7,764 nucleotides of DNA, from contig CANQRJ010000066.1 of NCBI GenBank assembly GCA_947626215.1, forward strand, positions 1 through 7,764, in the 5' to 3' direction. Below, piece by piece: positions 1 to 7,388 of the stretch. The notes beneath the pieces are model-generated. The model saw only the letters and a list, made by a program, of their open reading frames with translations, was not told the DNA's origin and did no database searches. Position numbers and translations under genes: made by a program. The stretch is from an uncultured Bacilli bacterium (GTDB taxonomy: Bacteria; Bacillota_I; Bacilli_A; RF39; UBA660). Position 1 is the stretch's first letter. Each line of letters begins with the position of its first letter.

Positions 1-311
1 GCATCTCCTACTTCTGTCTCTTTACTAAAAATGGTACTGAAAAAGTTTAAGTTTCTTAAATGAAGCCAACTTTGATCGGATGAGTTCATTTCGATATGTG
101 TTTTTACTCCATCTACTGTAGCTATAAAGTCTACTATTTTTGCTCTTTCTACTACATTTCTTTTTAAAAGTTCTGTATTAGAAAAAGTAATATTAGAAAC
201 TTTCTTTTTAAAGATTAGACTTAAAAGTGTCTCTAGAAGTTCCGTATCACTTGGATCTGAGAATATAGCTTTAAAGACCTTGTCATTCTTAGCAGTGAAA
301 AATTTCGACAT
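1..311 (-). CDS. Rpn/PDDEXK_2-family nuclease-transposase, N-terminal part (runs off the window)
   Basis: Not named in the supplied track but clearly coding: the minus strand is open from an ATG at 311 to the window edge (103 full codons). The start follows a very strong Shine-Dalgarno, AAAGGAGGTG, six bases before ATG. The protein begins MSKFFTAKNDKVFKAIFSDP, and the DKVFKAIF block near residues 10-17 is typical of Rpn (recombination-promoting nuclease / putative transposase) proteins. Around residues 58-76, KIVDF followed by HIEMN fits the nuclease core: Asp61, then Glu74-x-Asn76, where the family usually has E-x-Q or E-x-K. Known relatives are DNA endonucleases that stimulate recombination, and some have been linked to phage defence. 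It lies just after the surface-protein operon but is separated from it by a terminator, so it is probably a separate unit. The C-terminal half is outside the window, so intactness cannot be judged. Confidence 0.85.
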   Translation of the reverse strand, partial: MSKFFTAKNDKVFKAIFSDPSDTELLETLLSLIFKKKVSNITFSNTELLKRNVVERAKIVDFIATVDGVKTHIEMNSSDQSWLHLRNLNFFSTIFSKETEVGD

Positions 312-315
312 AATT

Positions 316-325
316 CACCTCCTTT
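316..325 (-). promoter_or_regulatory. Strong ribosome binding site of the Rpn-type gene
   Basis: AAAGGAGGTG is a near-complete match to the 16S rRNA anti-Shine-Dalgarno, six bases upstream of the ATG at 311. It fixes this start and is the main reason to trust the short partial gene. Confidence 0.85.
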
Positions 326-362
326 CAAGTTTCATATTCTACAACACAAAAAGAGTGAAATT

Positions 363-379
363 TGTCGAACGGTGTCGAA
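363..379. repeat. Two TGTCGAA direct repeats, 10 bp apart
   Basis: TGTCGAA occurs at 363-369 and again at 373-379 on the + strand, exactly one helical turn apart, in the gap upstream of the Rpn-type gene. The spacing fits tandem protein-binding half-sites and the location fits its promoter region. No convincing -35/-10 pair is visible nearby, so an operator role is only a suggestion. Confidence 0.4.
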
Positions 380-417
380 TGTATAAATTTTTTTATAAAA
401 AGATGATTTTAAGTCAT

Positions 418-449
418 AAAAAAATGATAAAACATGTGCTTATCATTTT
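418..449 (-). terminator. Intrinsic terminator of the thioredoxin-like gene
   Basis: A perfect 10-bp stem (AAAATGATAA at 421-430 pairing with TTATCATTTT at 440-449) encloses a 9-nt loop. On the minus strand it ends in a run of seven T (418-424). It overlaps the TAA stop of the upstream gene by two bases. The stem is AT-rich. On the + strand it is also followed by a T run, so it could work in both directions. It should insulate the downstream Rpn-type gene from the surface operon. Confidence 0.75.
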
Positions 450-1011
450 ATTTTTTTCCATTATGCTTGAATTTTATAATTTTTTGATCTTTTAGAAATA
501 GAATCATAAAAAATGTAATTCCTATTAAAATAAAAATAATGGCTACTATTATTAGAAAATTATTATCTTTGTAAATTTCTTTATTTTGATTTGTGCATTC
601 ATTTATGTCTTCTTCATTTTGGATTTTTGTAATTACATCACAATACGTTTCTACTTTTTCATAAGATGAAATTGCATTTAATAAATTATTTTTTATTTTT
701 TCATTAAATCCAATAAAATAATTTGTTCCAATTAAAATTAAAGGAACTTTTTCATTTTTTATGTTTAACGAATCTTTTACTTTATTATATAATTCATTAT
801 CATTTTCAATGTTTATATCTTCTATTCTTATACGATTATCATTTTGCGATTCTTCATGAAGCCAATTTTTTCCTGTATTACATTCTTTACAATTATCATT
901 ATAAAAGAAATAAACTTTTATATTATCATATGATGAATTGGTAACAATTGCCTTTGATACATTGATAAAACTCAAAAACATAAAAAGAAAAAATACTAAT
1001 TTTTTCTTCAT
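448..1011 (-). CDS. Membrane-anchored extracytoplasmic thioredoxin-like protein (CKEC)
   Basis: A 187-aa protein with a signal peptide (residues 1-21, basic MKKK then a hydrophobic core, likely cut after SKA). A thioredoxin-fold domain covers about residues 30-120, and one C-terminal membrane helix covers about 152-173 with a basic cytoplasmic tail, giving a type I topology with the domain outside the cell. The redox motif is C41-K-E-C44, after a beta-strand (KVYFFY). KVP at 88-90 provides the expected cis-proline next to the active site. Two further cysteines, C124 and C139, lie between the fold and the membrane and could form a second redox or structural pair. It is the third gene of the surface operon, 53 nt after the giant secreted protein, with AAGGA close upstream of the ATG. 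The likely role is thiol-disulfide exchange on exported proteins, probably the operon's own product. Whether it is an oxidase, isomerase or reductase cannot be told from sequence. Confidence 0.8.
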   Translation of the reverse strand: MKKKLVFFLFMFLSFINVSKAIVTNSSYDNIKVYFFYNDNCKECNTGKNWLHEESQNDNRIRIEDINIENDNELYNKVKDSLNIKNEKVPLILIGTNYFIGFNEKIKNNLLNAISSYEKVETYCDVITKIQNEEDINECTNQNKEIYKDNNFLIIVAIIFILIGITFFMILFLKDQKIIKFKHNGKK

Positions 1012-1034
1012 AATTTCCTTTCTTTAATCATAGT

Positions 1035-1060
1035 AAAGGTGTGAATTTTATCACACCTTT
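1035..1060 (-). terminator. Intercistronic hairpin, possible weak terminator or mRNA-stability element
   Basis: AAAGGTGTGA (1035-1044) pairs perfectly with TCACACCTTT (1051-1060) around a 6-nt loop, giving a 10-bp stem. It begins four bases after the stop codon of the giant gene. On the minus strand it is followed only by ACTATGATT, not a T run, so termination is probably partial. On the + strand it is followed by TATTTTATGG, a slightly better tail. The likely effect is to lower expression of the downstream thioredoxin-like gene relative to the surface proteins, or to protect the 3' end of the long message. No good independent promoter is visible between it and the next gene. Confidence 0.6.
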
Positions 1061-1064
1061 TATT

Positions 1065-4000
1065 TTATGGTTTTATTTCCATTATGAACTGAATTGGTGT
1101 TCCATCATCTGGTTTATCAGACTCTACACCATTTTTTACATATGTAATTTTAACTTTTTGATAATCTGATTTAAATTTAATATTTCCAAAGTTTTTATGT
1201 GTTTCATCATAATTAACAAGGACTTTTATTTCCGTAGTTGAATCGATTGCTATAAAGCCTGTTTCATCTGATATCTCATTTGAGAAATTGATCGCATAAT
1301 CTGTGTTATAAGTATTGGCACCTATTCTAATGTTGCTTGTTCCATCCAACTCAGTTACAGAACTATCAAACTTTTTCACAAATATTGAACTTTTTTTCTC
1401 ACCACTTATCGCTTTAAATGTATTTAAATAAATGTCTGTTCCACCTGCTAAATCGCTTGCTATATAAATATACGAATCTGTTATATGCTCACTTTCAAAA
1501 GTATTCCATCTAATGTCCGCGATGGCTTTAGATCCAGAAAACTTTATTGCATATTTTACATTATTTTCACTTATATTTTTGATGTTGGATTGCCATAAAG
1601 TAAATTCATGTGCATTACTAGATAAATCTATTAAAGATTCGGTATCTTTATCTGGGTTCATTTCTATTTTTAATTTTTGTAAAAATACTTCATTTTCTGT
1701 AATGTTCATTTTCTTTACTTTTAATGTTACATTATTTCCTTGACCTGCAATTGTTACTTGTTTACTTATGTTTATTTCTTCTGTACTTAAATCAAGGATA
1801 GTATTATCTTTAATATAAATTTCATGTGTAGTAGGTTCATTATTTAAAGCATTTCTAAATTCATCAACATTTGATACAACTTTTGTGCCCTCTTTTAATT
1901 TAATACAATAAGCATTGTAGTAAGTCGCATCTTCTGTAGCTTTTAATTGATCTTTATCTGTTACATGAGAAGGTAGTGTACACTCTCCACCTGGCACGCT
2001 TGGAGTGGTACTTCCATTATTTGTTTTTGAAAATCCTAAGATATCATAATTATGTCCGTCTCTTGTAAAACTTGTTAAAATTTTATAATTTTTATCATCT
2101 TTTGAAGGTAAAGTTACCAAAGTATTAAAGTAATTTAATCTTACAAATTCTACTCTATAGCCACCTTCTAGATTAAACAATCTTGTTGTATAAATTTTGG
2201 AATTGGACTCATTATTATAATAATTGTAATAAGTGTATGTACTGTCAGTTTCTTTTGTGTCGCCGTTTCCTTTGTATTCTGGTTCTTCTTCTATATGTTT
2301 TTCATAAGTTTTAATTTTTTCTTTTGTTATTTTTGTTGCTTGTTTAGAGCTAGTATTCGTTAAGCTCACTGTAGCATTTGTTTGTTCTGCTTTTACTAAT
2401 GGATGCTCATAATCTTCTTTATCAAATTTCATATTTGAAGAAATTAGTTTAGCATTTGTTTTTACTTCTATTCCAGACTCCACTGTTTCCGGTAAAACAT
2501 CGGTATAAATTATTTCTGAATCTGATAATGTCAAAGATCCACTTTCTAACATAACAGAATATTTTTTTGCATCTTTTAATTTCACATTTTTAATGACTAC
2601 ATCTGGACTTTTTACTGTAAAGATATTATCTATATTATTTGCCGTGATCGTATGTTTATCTGTCGCGCCATCAATAGTTATTTTTGTTTGAAGATCATAT
2701 GATTTTTTTACTTCAAAGTCTCCTATAATATTAATGTTTTTAATTTTTGAATTTTTTAATGCAGTATCTAATTCTGTTTCATTTTTTACATATGCTATAT
2801 CGGTGTTAAACACAAATTTATATTCTTTTTGTGCGTCATCTTTTAATTTCACTGTCTCATCAAGTTCACCAATCGTTAATGTATAACTTTTTTCTTCCAC
2901 GGCCATTTGATTTAATGTCATCGTATTAGCACTCGGTAGTACAGTTTCAAATAATTCTTTAGCTCCTGTTTTAATTTTTTCTTTAAGTGCTAAACCTTCC
3001 GTATCTAGACTTAGTGGTTGTACTCCGTCTTTTACACCATCTTTGGTAAATACAGTTTTTTTGTCTCCAAAAGCTAAAGTAATGTCTTTTATTTCACCTC
3101 TTTGTAAAATGTACGCAATAGTACCTGGAATCGATGTTTCATCCATTTTATTTAATAAGGCAGTAGAATCTTTAATTTTAAATGTAATGGTATTCTCTAA
3201 TTTTGTTATTTCAAAAATGCTTTGAAAGTCTTCAGAGTAATCTGTTTTTCCAGATTTTAAATCTTCCACTACATCCATTAAGAATTCATCTATATTTAAT
3301 GTATAATGAGCTTTTAAAGTGATATTCTCATTTTCACTTGTAGAATTTTTTTCAAAATCAAAACTTGTATTTGCATCTGTATTTTCTTTATACCAATAAT
3401 CAAATTTATGATATTTATAACTACTACTTATTTCTGGTGCGATAGAAGACGATAATTTTTCTCCTTCATAGACCGTTTTGTCTTCAGAAATCATTTTTCC
3501 AGTTGTTTCATCAAAATATTTAAATGTGATTTTATTTTCAGTTTGAAAAGTTAAATCTTTATATTTTATTGTATATTCAACAGGAAGGAATGCATCTTCT
3601 TTTCCATCAAAATCTAATTCATATTTTAAGACTGCCTGATCTAAAGTCTTTGTTTTATCCAATCTAAATAGAACTAATACCCATCCTTGTTGATATTCTT
3701 CTTTAGTCGGTGTATATGTTTTTTTATTTCCACTTTCATCATATACAGTTATAGTCCATTTTTCTTTATAACGAGAAATATACTCTTCGTTTGTTGGGAA
3801 AACAATTTTTATTGGAACAAAATACCCAGTTTTATTAGTAAATCCTGATTTATCATTTAAAGTTTGTTCTTTAATTTTTCCAGCAATACCATCTTTACTA
3901 GGTCGATCTGGTTGAGAGTTATCTACATGTGTAGAAACTTCTTCAATTGTCTTTGCGTCGAAATTAAATTCTTTTAAATATTTACCTTCTGGAGTCGATT

Positions 4001-5936
4001 CTTCTACATTCTTTAATACATCAAAATCCACTTCACCAAAAGAATAATTTTGGAATAATAAATCAGTATAATCAATCGTTATATTATATGGAGCATAATC
4101 ATTGCCATCTTCTCCATCTAAATCAACAATAATTTCAAATTGTTTTGTAGTTTTAGTTGGAACTAAGTATTTTAAAATATATAAAGTAAGCGAAGTTTCA
4201 AAATTATTAGCTTTTACTTCTTTATGATAAATATTTTCTCCATCTGAATCTACAAATTTGATAGACATTTTATCTCCTTCGTCTTTAAATCCTTCTGGAG
4301 CATTTGATAGTTTTAATACTAATCCTAGATAATAATCATTTCCTTTAGAGTCAAGAGGATCATTTTTATTTTGCCATTCTTCATCAAGGAATATTGGAAG
4401 AAGACCCTTTACATTATATTTACTTGGATTTATTGAATCTTTTTCTACTGTTACAGAATAACCTTCTTTATTAAGCCATCCATTATCGTCAAATGTATTA
4501 TCCTCATTTTTATTTAATGCAGAGATTTCAAATAATGAGCTTTTTTCAAAGGTTACATCACTATAATCTATGGTATAAATTGTTGGTAAGTACTCTTTTC
4601 CTTCGCCATCCCAATCCACTCTTAGGTACATTTTACAATTTTCTTTATTTTTACAAGATATTGTTGGATCAAATCTTTTTAAAATGGTTAAATTTCCTTC
4701 TGCATCATATTCACTTTGTTTAAATTCTTTTTTAACCCCTCTACCACTTTCATCTATAAGAGTTTCAATTTTAGCATTTCCTTTAGGTACTTCTACAGGT
4801 TTTACTAATGTGAAATCAAAGAAATAACCTGTTGCCTCTGCTTTTCCAAATGCTTTTTCATTTAAAACTTGTTCTTTCATTATACCTGTAAGTTTAAAAG
4901 TAGTTTTACTATTTTCTTCAAGATTTAAAGCTAAACCTTCATTTTTGGAAGAATCATAATTAAATCCTTTCATTGTTTTTGTATCTTCATCAGATGCTTT
5001 ATTAAGTGTAGGTACTGTTTGTGAATCTTCTTGAAATTTTAATTCACTTAAATCTATAGTATATGAAGTAGATTCATAATCTTTTTTATTTCCATCTAAA
5101 TCCACTTGAACTGTTAAAATTGGATCTTTTTGGATATCTTCTTTTTTTAATGGCACTAAAACAACAATTCCAGGTGTTGTTCCATTTCCTTTTTCTGGTG
5201 TCACATCAAAATCTTTCCAATCCAATATGCCTTCATTTTCGCGATTTAGCCCTGATACAGTTACTTTTGTATCTTTTGTAGCATTTGGAATTTCTAAAAC
5301 ATATGCAAAATAATATTCGGCATCTTTATATTTTATTTGATCTTCCTTATTAAGCGTAATGTGTGAATTTTTAAGTAATAAGCCTTTTGCTTTACCATTT
5401 TCTACAGTTAATTTTCCATTTTCGTAAGATTCATCTAACTTAAATCCTAAATATTTTTCTAAAACTTGAACATAGGTTGAGAAATTTCCATTTGATAAAT
5501 CCGCATTTAACATTGCACTTGTTTTTTCTGGTTGTAAAACATAATCAATATATTTAATATTCATTTTTTGAGATGGATTTAGTTTTTCTTTTCCTACTAT
5601 ATTTTCTCTTACTTCCCATCCTTTTAATTCCCAATTTTCTATTTTTGCTCCTACTTGTTGTATATTCATTTTACTTAATACTTCTGTTACATTGGTTCCA
5701 TCATATTCTACGTCTAAATGAATACTTCTTGATGCATACATGATATCTTCTGTTTTCAATTGATATTTATCGGTGAATGCATACTCTCCAATTATATAAA
5801 TATAATTTACATGGTCATGTTTTAAATCAGTTGCTCTTGATCCTAGTTCATCGATAGTCATTTCTCTTGCAAATACATTGCTAAATGAGAAAAAGGCAAA
5901 TAAACTAAATAATAATATTTTATTTCTTCGTAACAT
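1065..5936 (-). CDS. Giant secreted adhesin-like protein with four repeats and two beta-helix domains
   Basis: 1623 aa from the ATG at 5936. An in-frame ATG at 5960 is rejected because it overlaps the upstream gene, lacks a good ribosome binding site and would place eight residues before a textbook signal peptide. Residues 1-23 are the signal peptide (MLRRNK, hydrophobic core, cut after VFA). An N-terminal domain of about 140 residues is unassigned. Four divergent repeats span about 165-798, each ending in a D-x-DG segment and a YTID-Y-DLTFQ-like strand. Residues about 799-878 resemble an InlB/Flg_new repeat (YEGEKL, then FDYWYKE, then ITLKAHY). A mixed region spans 881-1042. Two beta-helix-like domains (about 1046-1197 and 1352-1592) flank a Tyr/Asn-rich stretch. 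There are only four cysteines: C428/C434 and C1319/C1344. No LPXTG motif, C-terminal membrane helix or other anchor is visible, so it is either released or held by a partner such as the anchored protein 16 nt upstream. An adhesin or surface-structure role is inferred; no enzymatic motif was recognised. Confidence 0.85.
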   Translation of the reverse strand: MLRRNKILLFSLFAFFSFSNVFAREMTIDELGSRATDLKHDHVNYIYIIGEYAFTDKYQLKTEDIMYASRSIHLDVEYDGTNVTEVLSKMNIQQVGAKIENWELKGWEVRENIVGKEKLNPSQKMNIKYIDYVLQPEKTSAMLNADLSNGNFSTYVQVLEKYLGFKLDESYENGKLTVENGKAKGLLLKNSHITLNKEDQIKYKDAEYYFAYVLEIPNATKDTKVTVSGLNRENEGILDWKDFDVTPEKGNGTTPGIVVLVPLKKEDIQKDPILTVQVDLDGNKKDYESTSYTIDLSELKFQEDSQTVPTLNKASDEDTKTMKGFNYDSSKNEGLALNLEENSKTTFKLTGIMKEQVLNEKAFGKAEATGYFFDFTLVKPVEVPKGNAKIETLIDESGRGVKKEFKQSEYDAEGNLTILKRFDPTISCKNKENCKMYLRVDWDGEGKEYLPTIYTIDYSDVTFEKSSLFEISALNKNEDNTFDDNGWLNKEGYSVTVEKDSINPSKYNVKGLLPIFLDEEWQNKNDPLDSKGNDYYLGLVLKLSNAPEGFKDEGDKMSIKFVDSDGENIYHKEVKANNFETSLTLYILKYLVPTKTTKQFEIIVDLDGEDGNDYAPYNITIDYTDLLFQNYSFGEVDFDVLKNVEESTPEGKYLKEFNFDAKTIEEVSTHVDNSQPDRPSKDGIAGKIKEQTLNDKSGFTNKTGYFVPIKIVFPTNEEYISRYKEKWTITVYDESGNKKTYTPTKEEYQQGWVLVLFRLDKTKTLDQAVLKYELDFDGKEDAFLPVEYTIKYKDLTFQTENKITFKYFDETTGKMISEDKTVYEGEKLSSSIAPEISSSYKYHKFDYWYKENTDANTSFDFEKNSTSENENITLKAHYTLNIDEFLMDVVEDLKSGKTDYSEDFQSIFEITKLENTITFKIKDSTALLNKMDETSIPGTIAYILQRGEIKDITLAFGDKKTVFTKDGVKDGVQPLSLDTEGLALKEKIKTGAKELFETVLPSANTMTLNQMAVEEKSYTLTIGELDETVKLKDDAQKEYKFVFNTDIAYVKNETELDTALKNSKIKNINIIGDFEVKKSYDLQTKITIDGATDKHTITANNIDNIFTVKSPDVVIKNVKLKDAKKYSVMLESGSLTLSDSEIIYTDVLPETVESGIEVKTNAKLISSNMKFDKEDYEHPLVKAEQTNATVSLTNTSSKQATKITKEKIKTYEKHIEEEPEYKGNGDTKETDSTYTYYNYYNNESNSKIYTTRLFNLEGGYRVEFVRLNYFNTLVTLPSKDDKNYKILTSFTRDGHNYDILGFSKTNNGSTTPSVPGGECTLPSHVTDKDQLKATEDATYYNAYCIKLKEGTKVVSNVDEFRNALNNEPTTHEIYIKDNTILDLSTEEINISKQVTIAGQGNNVTLKVKKMNITENEVFLQKLKIEMNPDKDTESLIDLSSNAHEFTLWQSNIKNISENNVKYAIKFSGSKAIADIRWNTFESEHITDSYIYIASDLAGGTDIYLNTFKAISGEKKSSIFVKKFDSSVTELDGTSNIRIGANTYNTDYAINFSNEISDETGFIAIDSTTEIKVLVNYDETHKNFGNIKFKSDYQKVKITYVKNGVESDKPDDGTPIQFIMEIKP
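1161..1883 (-). other. Second beta-helix-like domain of the giant protein
   Basis: Residues about 1352-1592. It opens with a helix (VDEFRNALNN), followed by short strands such as EIYIKDNTILDL, EINISKQVTIAG and NVTLKVKKMNI, with recurring N/D/G turns. This rung-like pattern is typical of right-handed parallel beta-helices of the pectate-lyase-like type, common in adhesins. No catalytic residues of a polysaccharide lyase were recognised. The domain call is from pattern only. Confidence 0.5.
2346..2801 (-). other. First beta-helix-like domain of the giant protein
   Basis: Residues about 1046-1197. It has the same opening as the second copy (ETELDTALKNSKIKNINIIG), then KITIDGATDKHTITANN and repeated short strands (VVIKNVKLKDA, SLTLSDSEIIY, KLISSNMKFD). 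The shared helix-then-rungs layout suggests an internal duplication with strong divergence. Confidence 0.5.
3543..5444 (-). repeat. Four tandem divergent protein repeats of about 140-165 residues
   Basis: Residues about 165-302, 313-464, 467-629 and 632-798 of the giant protein. The unit ends are easiest to align: VDLDG..YTIDLSELKFQ, VDWDG..YTIDYSDVTFE, VDLDG..ITIDYTDLLFQ and LDFDG..YTIKYKDLTFQ. Unit starts also match (GLLL/GIM/GLLP/GKI segments, then a G-YF/YY strand). The units are too diverged for DNA recombination to be likely now. I do not recognise a named domain family; a beta-sandwich surface module is the likeliest fold. Confidence 0.75.
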
Positions 5937-5944
5937 TTTCCTTA

Positions 5945-5950
5945 CTCCTT
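5945..5950 (-). promoter_or_regulatory. Ribosome binding site that sets the start of the giant gene
   Basis: AAGGAG lies eight bases before the ATG at 5936 and two bases after the TAG stop of the preceding gene. It supports the 5936 start over the in-frame ATG at 5960 and indicates tight translational linkage of the two genes. Confidence 0.85.
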
Positions 5951-5952
5951 TA

Positions 5953-7320
5953 CTAATCAATCATTACATATAATGTTTTAGTAGATCCATCAACGAGTCC
6001 TATCGTTGCCGTATTACTATTTTTTACATCGGTACTTGCCACTGTAGAACTTGTAGAAGTTTTCAAATAATTCGTACCATTTAAGGTGAAGCCTTTATAA
6101 TCTGTAAATGACGCCCCATCTTTGGTAATTCTAAATTGATATTGATAAGTTACTCCATCTAATCCTTCCATTTTTATTTTCGTTAAATGAAGTTCATATC
6201 TTGATTCTTTTTCTTTAACAGTAATTTTAAAAGTTGCCGTTTTATTTCCGTCTTCTGTTGTAACTGTAATAGTTGCTTCTCCTTTTCCTGTTGCTTTTAT
6301 ATTTCCGTCTTGATCTATTGATACAATATTATTATTACTTGTGGACCATTTTACTTTTTTATTCGTGGCATTCGTAGGTGTTACTGTCGCGGTTAATTTT
6401 CCGGTATCTCCTACTGTCATGGTACTATTTCCTCCACTTATTTCTACTCCACTTACTGCCACTGTACTTGGTGTAGTTGGATTAGATGGTGGAGTGGTTG
6501 GTTGATTATTTCCTCCATTTGGTTTTTGAGCATTTTTTATCGTAATTGTTTTGGTTGCCGTTTTTCCGTTTTCTGTTTTCACTGTGATAGTAACAGTTCC
6601 TTCTTTTATTCCTTTTACTCTTCCATTTTCATCTACGGTCGCGATAGATGGATCACTACTAGTCCAAGTTAATTTATCATTTGTTGCATTACTTGGATTT
6701 AATGTAACCTCTAGTTTTATACTACTTCCTACTGTAATTGTACTAGAACCTGTGATACTAAGACTTTCTACTTCAATTTTTTCTTTCGTAATTATAATTT
6801 CACAAGTAGTACTGTATTTTCCATCCTTTGTATTTATAGTTACAGTTATTTTTCCTTCTTTTAAAGCTTTGATATTTCCGTTTTGATCTATAGTTAAAAT
6901 ACTTTCATCGCTTGTTTTAAAAATTAAATCTTTTGCAGTGATTCCTTCTGGCAATGACAAGATTTCTAATTTTTTAGTTGCGCCTACTAGTAAACTTAAT
7001 TGATAACTTTCTAATTCAATTCCATTTGCATCCCAATAAGCAATTAATGTCAGGTCTTTAGTAATTTTTGTGTCAAAATCAAATAATTCTTCGTTATAAT
7101 ACCATCCTTTAAAATGATAACCTGTTTTAGTAGGATCTTTTGGTTTCGTAAGTTTTTCATTTTCTTTTACTCGAATTGATTCAACAGAAGACCCTCCATT
7201 ACTATCAAAAGTGACCGTGTATTCTTTTACACATCCTTTTATAAGTAAAAAAATAAGTGCTAATAAAAGAAGAATACCTACTACAGTACCTATTATAATT
7301 TTTGTTTTTTTCTCTTTCAT
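5953..7320 (-). CDS. Membrane-anchored InlB-repeat/Big_2 Ig-like surface protein
   Basis: 455 aa from the ATG at 7320. A GTG at 7338 would add six residues but overlaps the ribosome binding site, so it is rejected. A basic start (MKEKKTK) and a hydrophobic helix at about 8-27 form an N-terminal membrane anchor. IKGC at 27-30 is lipobox-like but has Lys at -2, so a lipoprotein is less likely. Residues about 33-97 are an InlB B-repeat/Flg_new domain (YTVTFDSNGG, then GYHFKGWYYNE, ending LTLIAYW). Three Big_2 (bacterial Ig-like group 2) domains follow at about 100-180, 184-262 and 288-370, with hallmarks such as NPSNATNDKLTWTSSDPSIA and TPTNATNKKVKWSTSN. A Pro/Thr/Asn-rich linker (about 264-287) separates the second and third. 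The last 80 or so residues are an unassigned beta-rich domain ending LYVMID. First gene of the operon, directly behind the G10 promoter. The likely role is an extracellular stalk or docking protein, perhaps holding the giant secreted partner; that pairing is inferred from gene order. Confidence 0.87.
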   Translation of the reverse strand: MKEKKTKIIIGTVVGILLLLALIFLLIKGCVKEYTVTFDSNGGSSVESIRVKENEKLTKPKDPTKTGYHFKGWYYNEELFDFDTKITKDLTLIAYWDANGIELESYQLSLLVGATKKLEILSLPEGITAKDLIFKTSDESILTIDQNGNIKALKEGKITVTINTKDGKYSTTCEIIITKEKIEVESLSITGSSTITVGSSIKLEVTLNPSNATNDKLTWTSSDPSIATVDENGRVKGIKEGTVTITVKTENGKTATKTITIKNAQKPNGGNNQPTTPPSNPTTPSTVAVSGVEISGGNSTMTVGDTGKLTATVTPTNATNKKVKWSTSNNNIVSIDQDGNIKATGKGEATITVTTEDGNKTATFKITVKEKESRYELHLTKIKMEGLDGVTYQYQFRITKDGASFTDYKGFTLNGTNYLKTSTSSTVASTDVKNSNTATIGLVDGSTKTLYVMID

Positions 7321-7329
7321 AAATATAAA

Positions 7330-7336
7330 CTCCTCC
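7330..7336 (-). promoter_or_regulatory. Ribosome binding site that sets the start of the Ig-like gene
   Basis: GGAGGAG lies nine bases before the ATG at 7320. The alternative GTG at 7338 sits immediately around this motif and has no site of its own at proper distance, so the ATG at 7320 is preferred. Confidence 0.85.
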
Positions 7337-7388
7337 ACTCCATTTTATGAAAAAGGACAACTTAAAAAGTCTCTTTTCTATATAAGGC

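Noticed and set aside
280..495. Open frame of 71 codons on the + strand
   Set aside because: It runs antisense through the Rpn start, the intergenic gap and a terminator; Phe/Leu/Ile/Lys-rich composition is what AT-rich non-coding DNA gives.
1012..1034. Independent promoter for the thioredoxin-like gene (TATGAT as -10)
   Set aside because: No acceptable -35 hexamer lies 16-18 bp upstream; the position falls in the hairpin.
5937..5960. Earlier ATG at 5960 for the giant gene
   Set aside because: It lies within the end of the preceding gene, while AAGGAG fits the ATG at 5936, which also gives a normal signal peptide.
6551..6886. Open frame of 111 codons on the + strand, hydrophobic
   Set aside because: It is antisense to the Big_2 domains, whose Thr/Val-rich coding gives a hydrophobic complement frame; it has no independent start signal.
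7321..7338. GTG start at 7338 for the Ig-like gene
   Set aside because: It overlaps the GGAGGAG ribosome binding site that serves the ATG at 7320.
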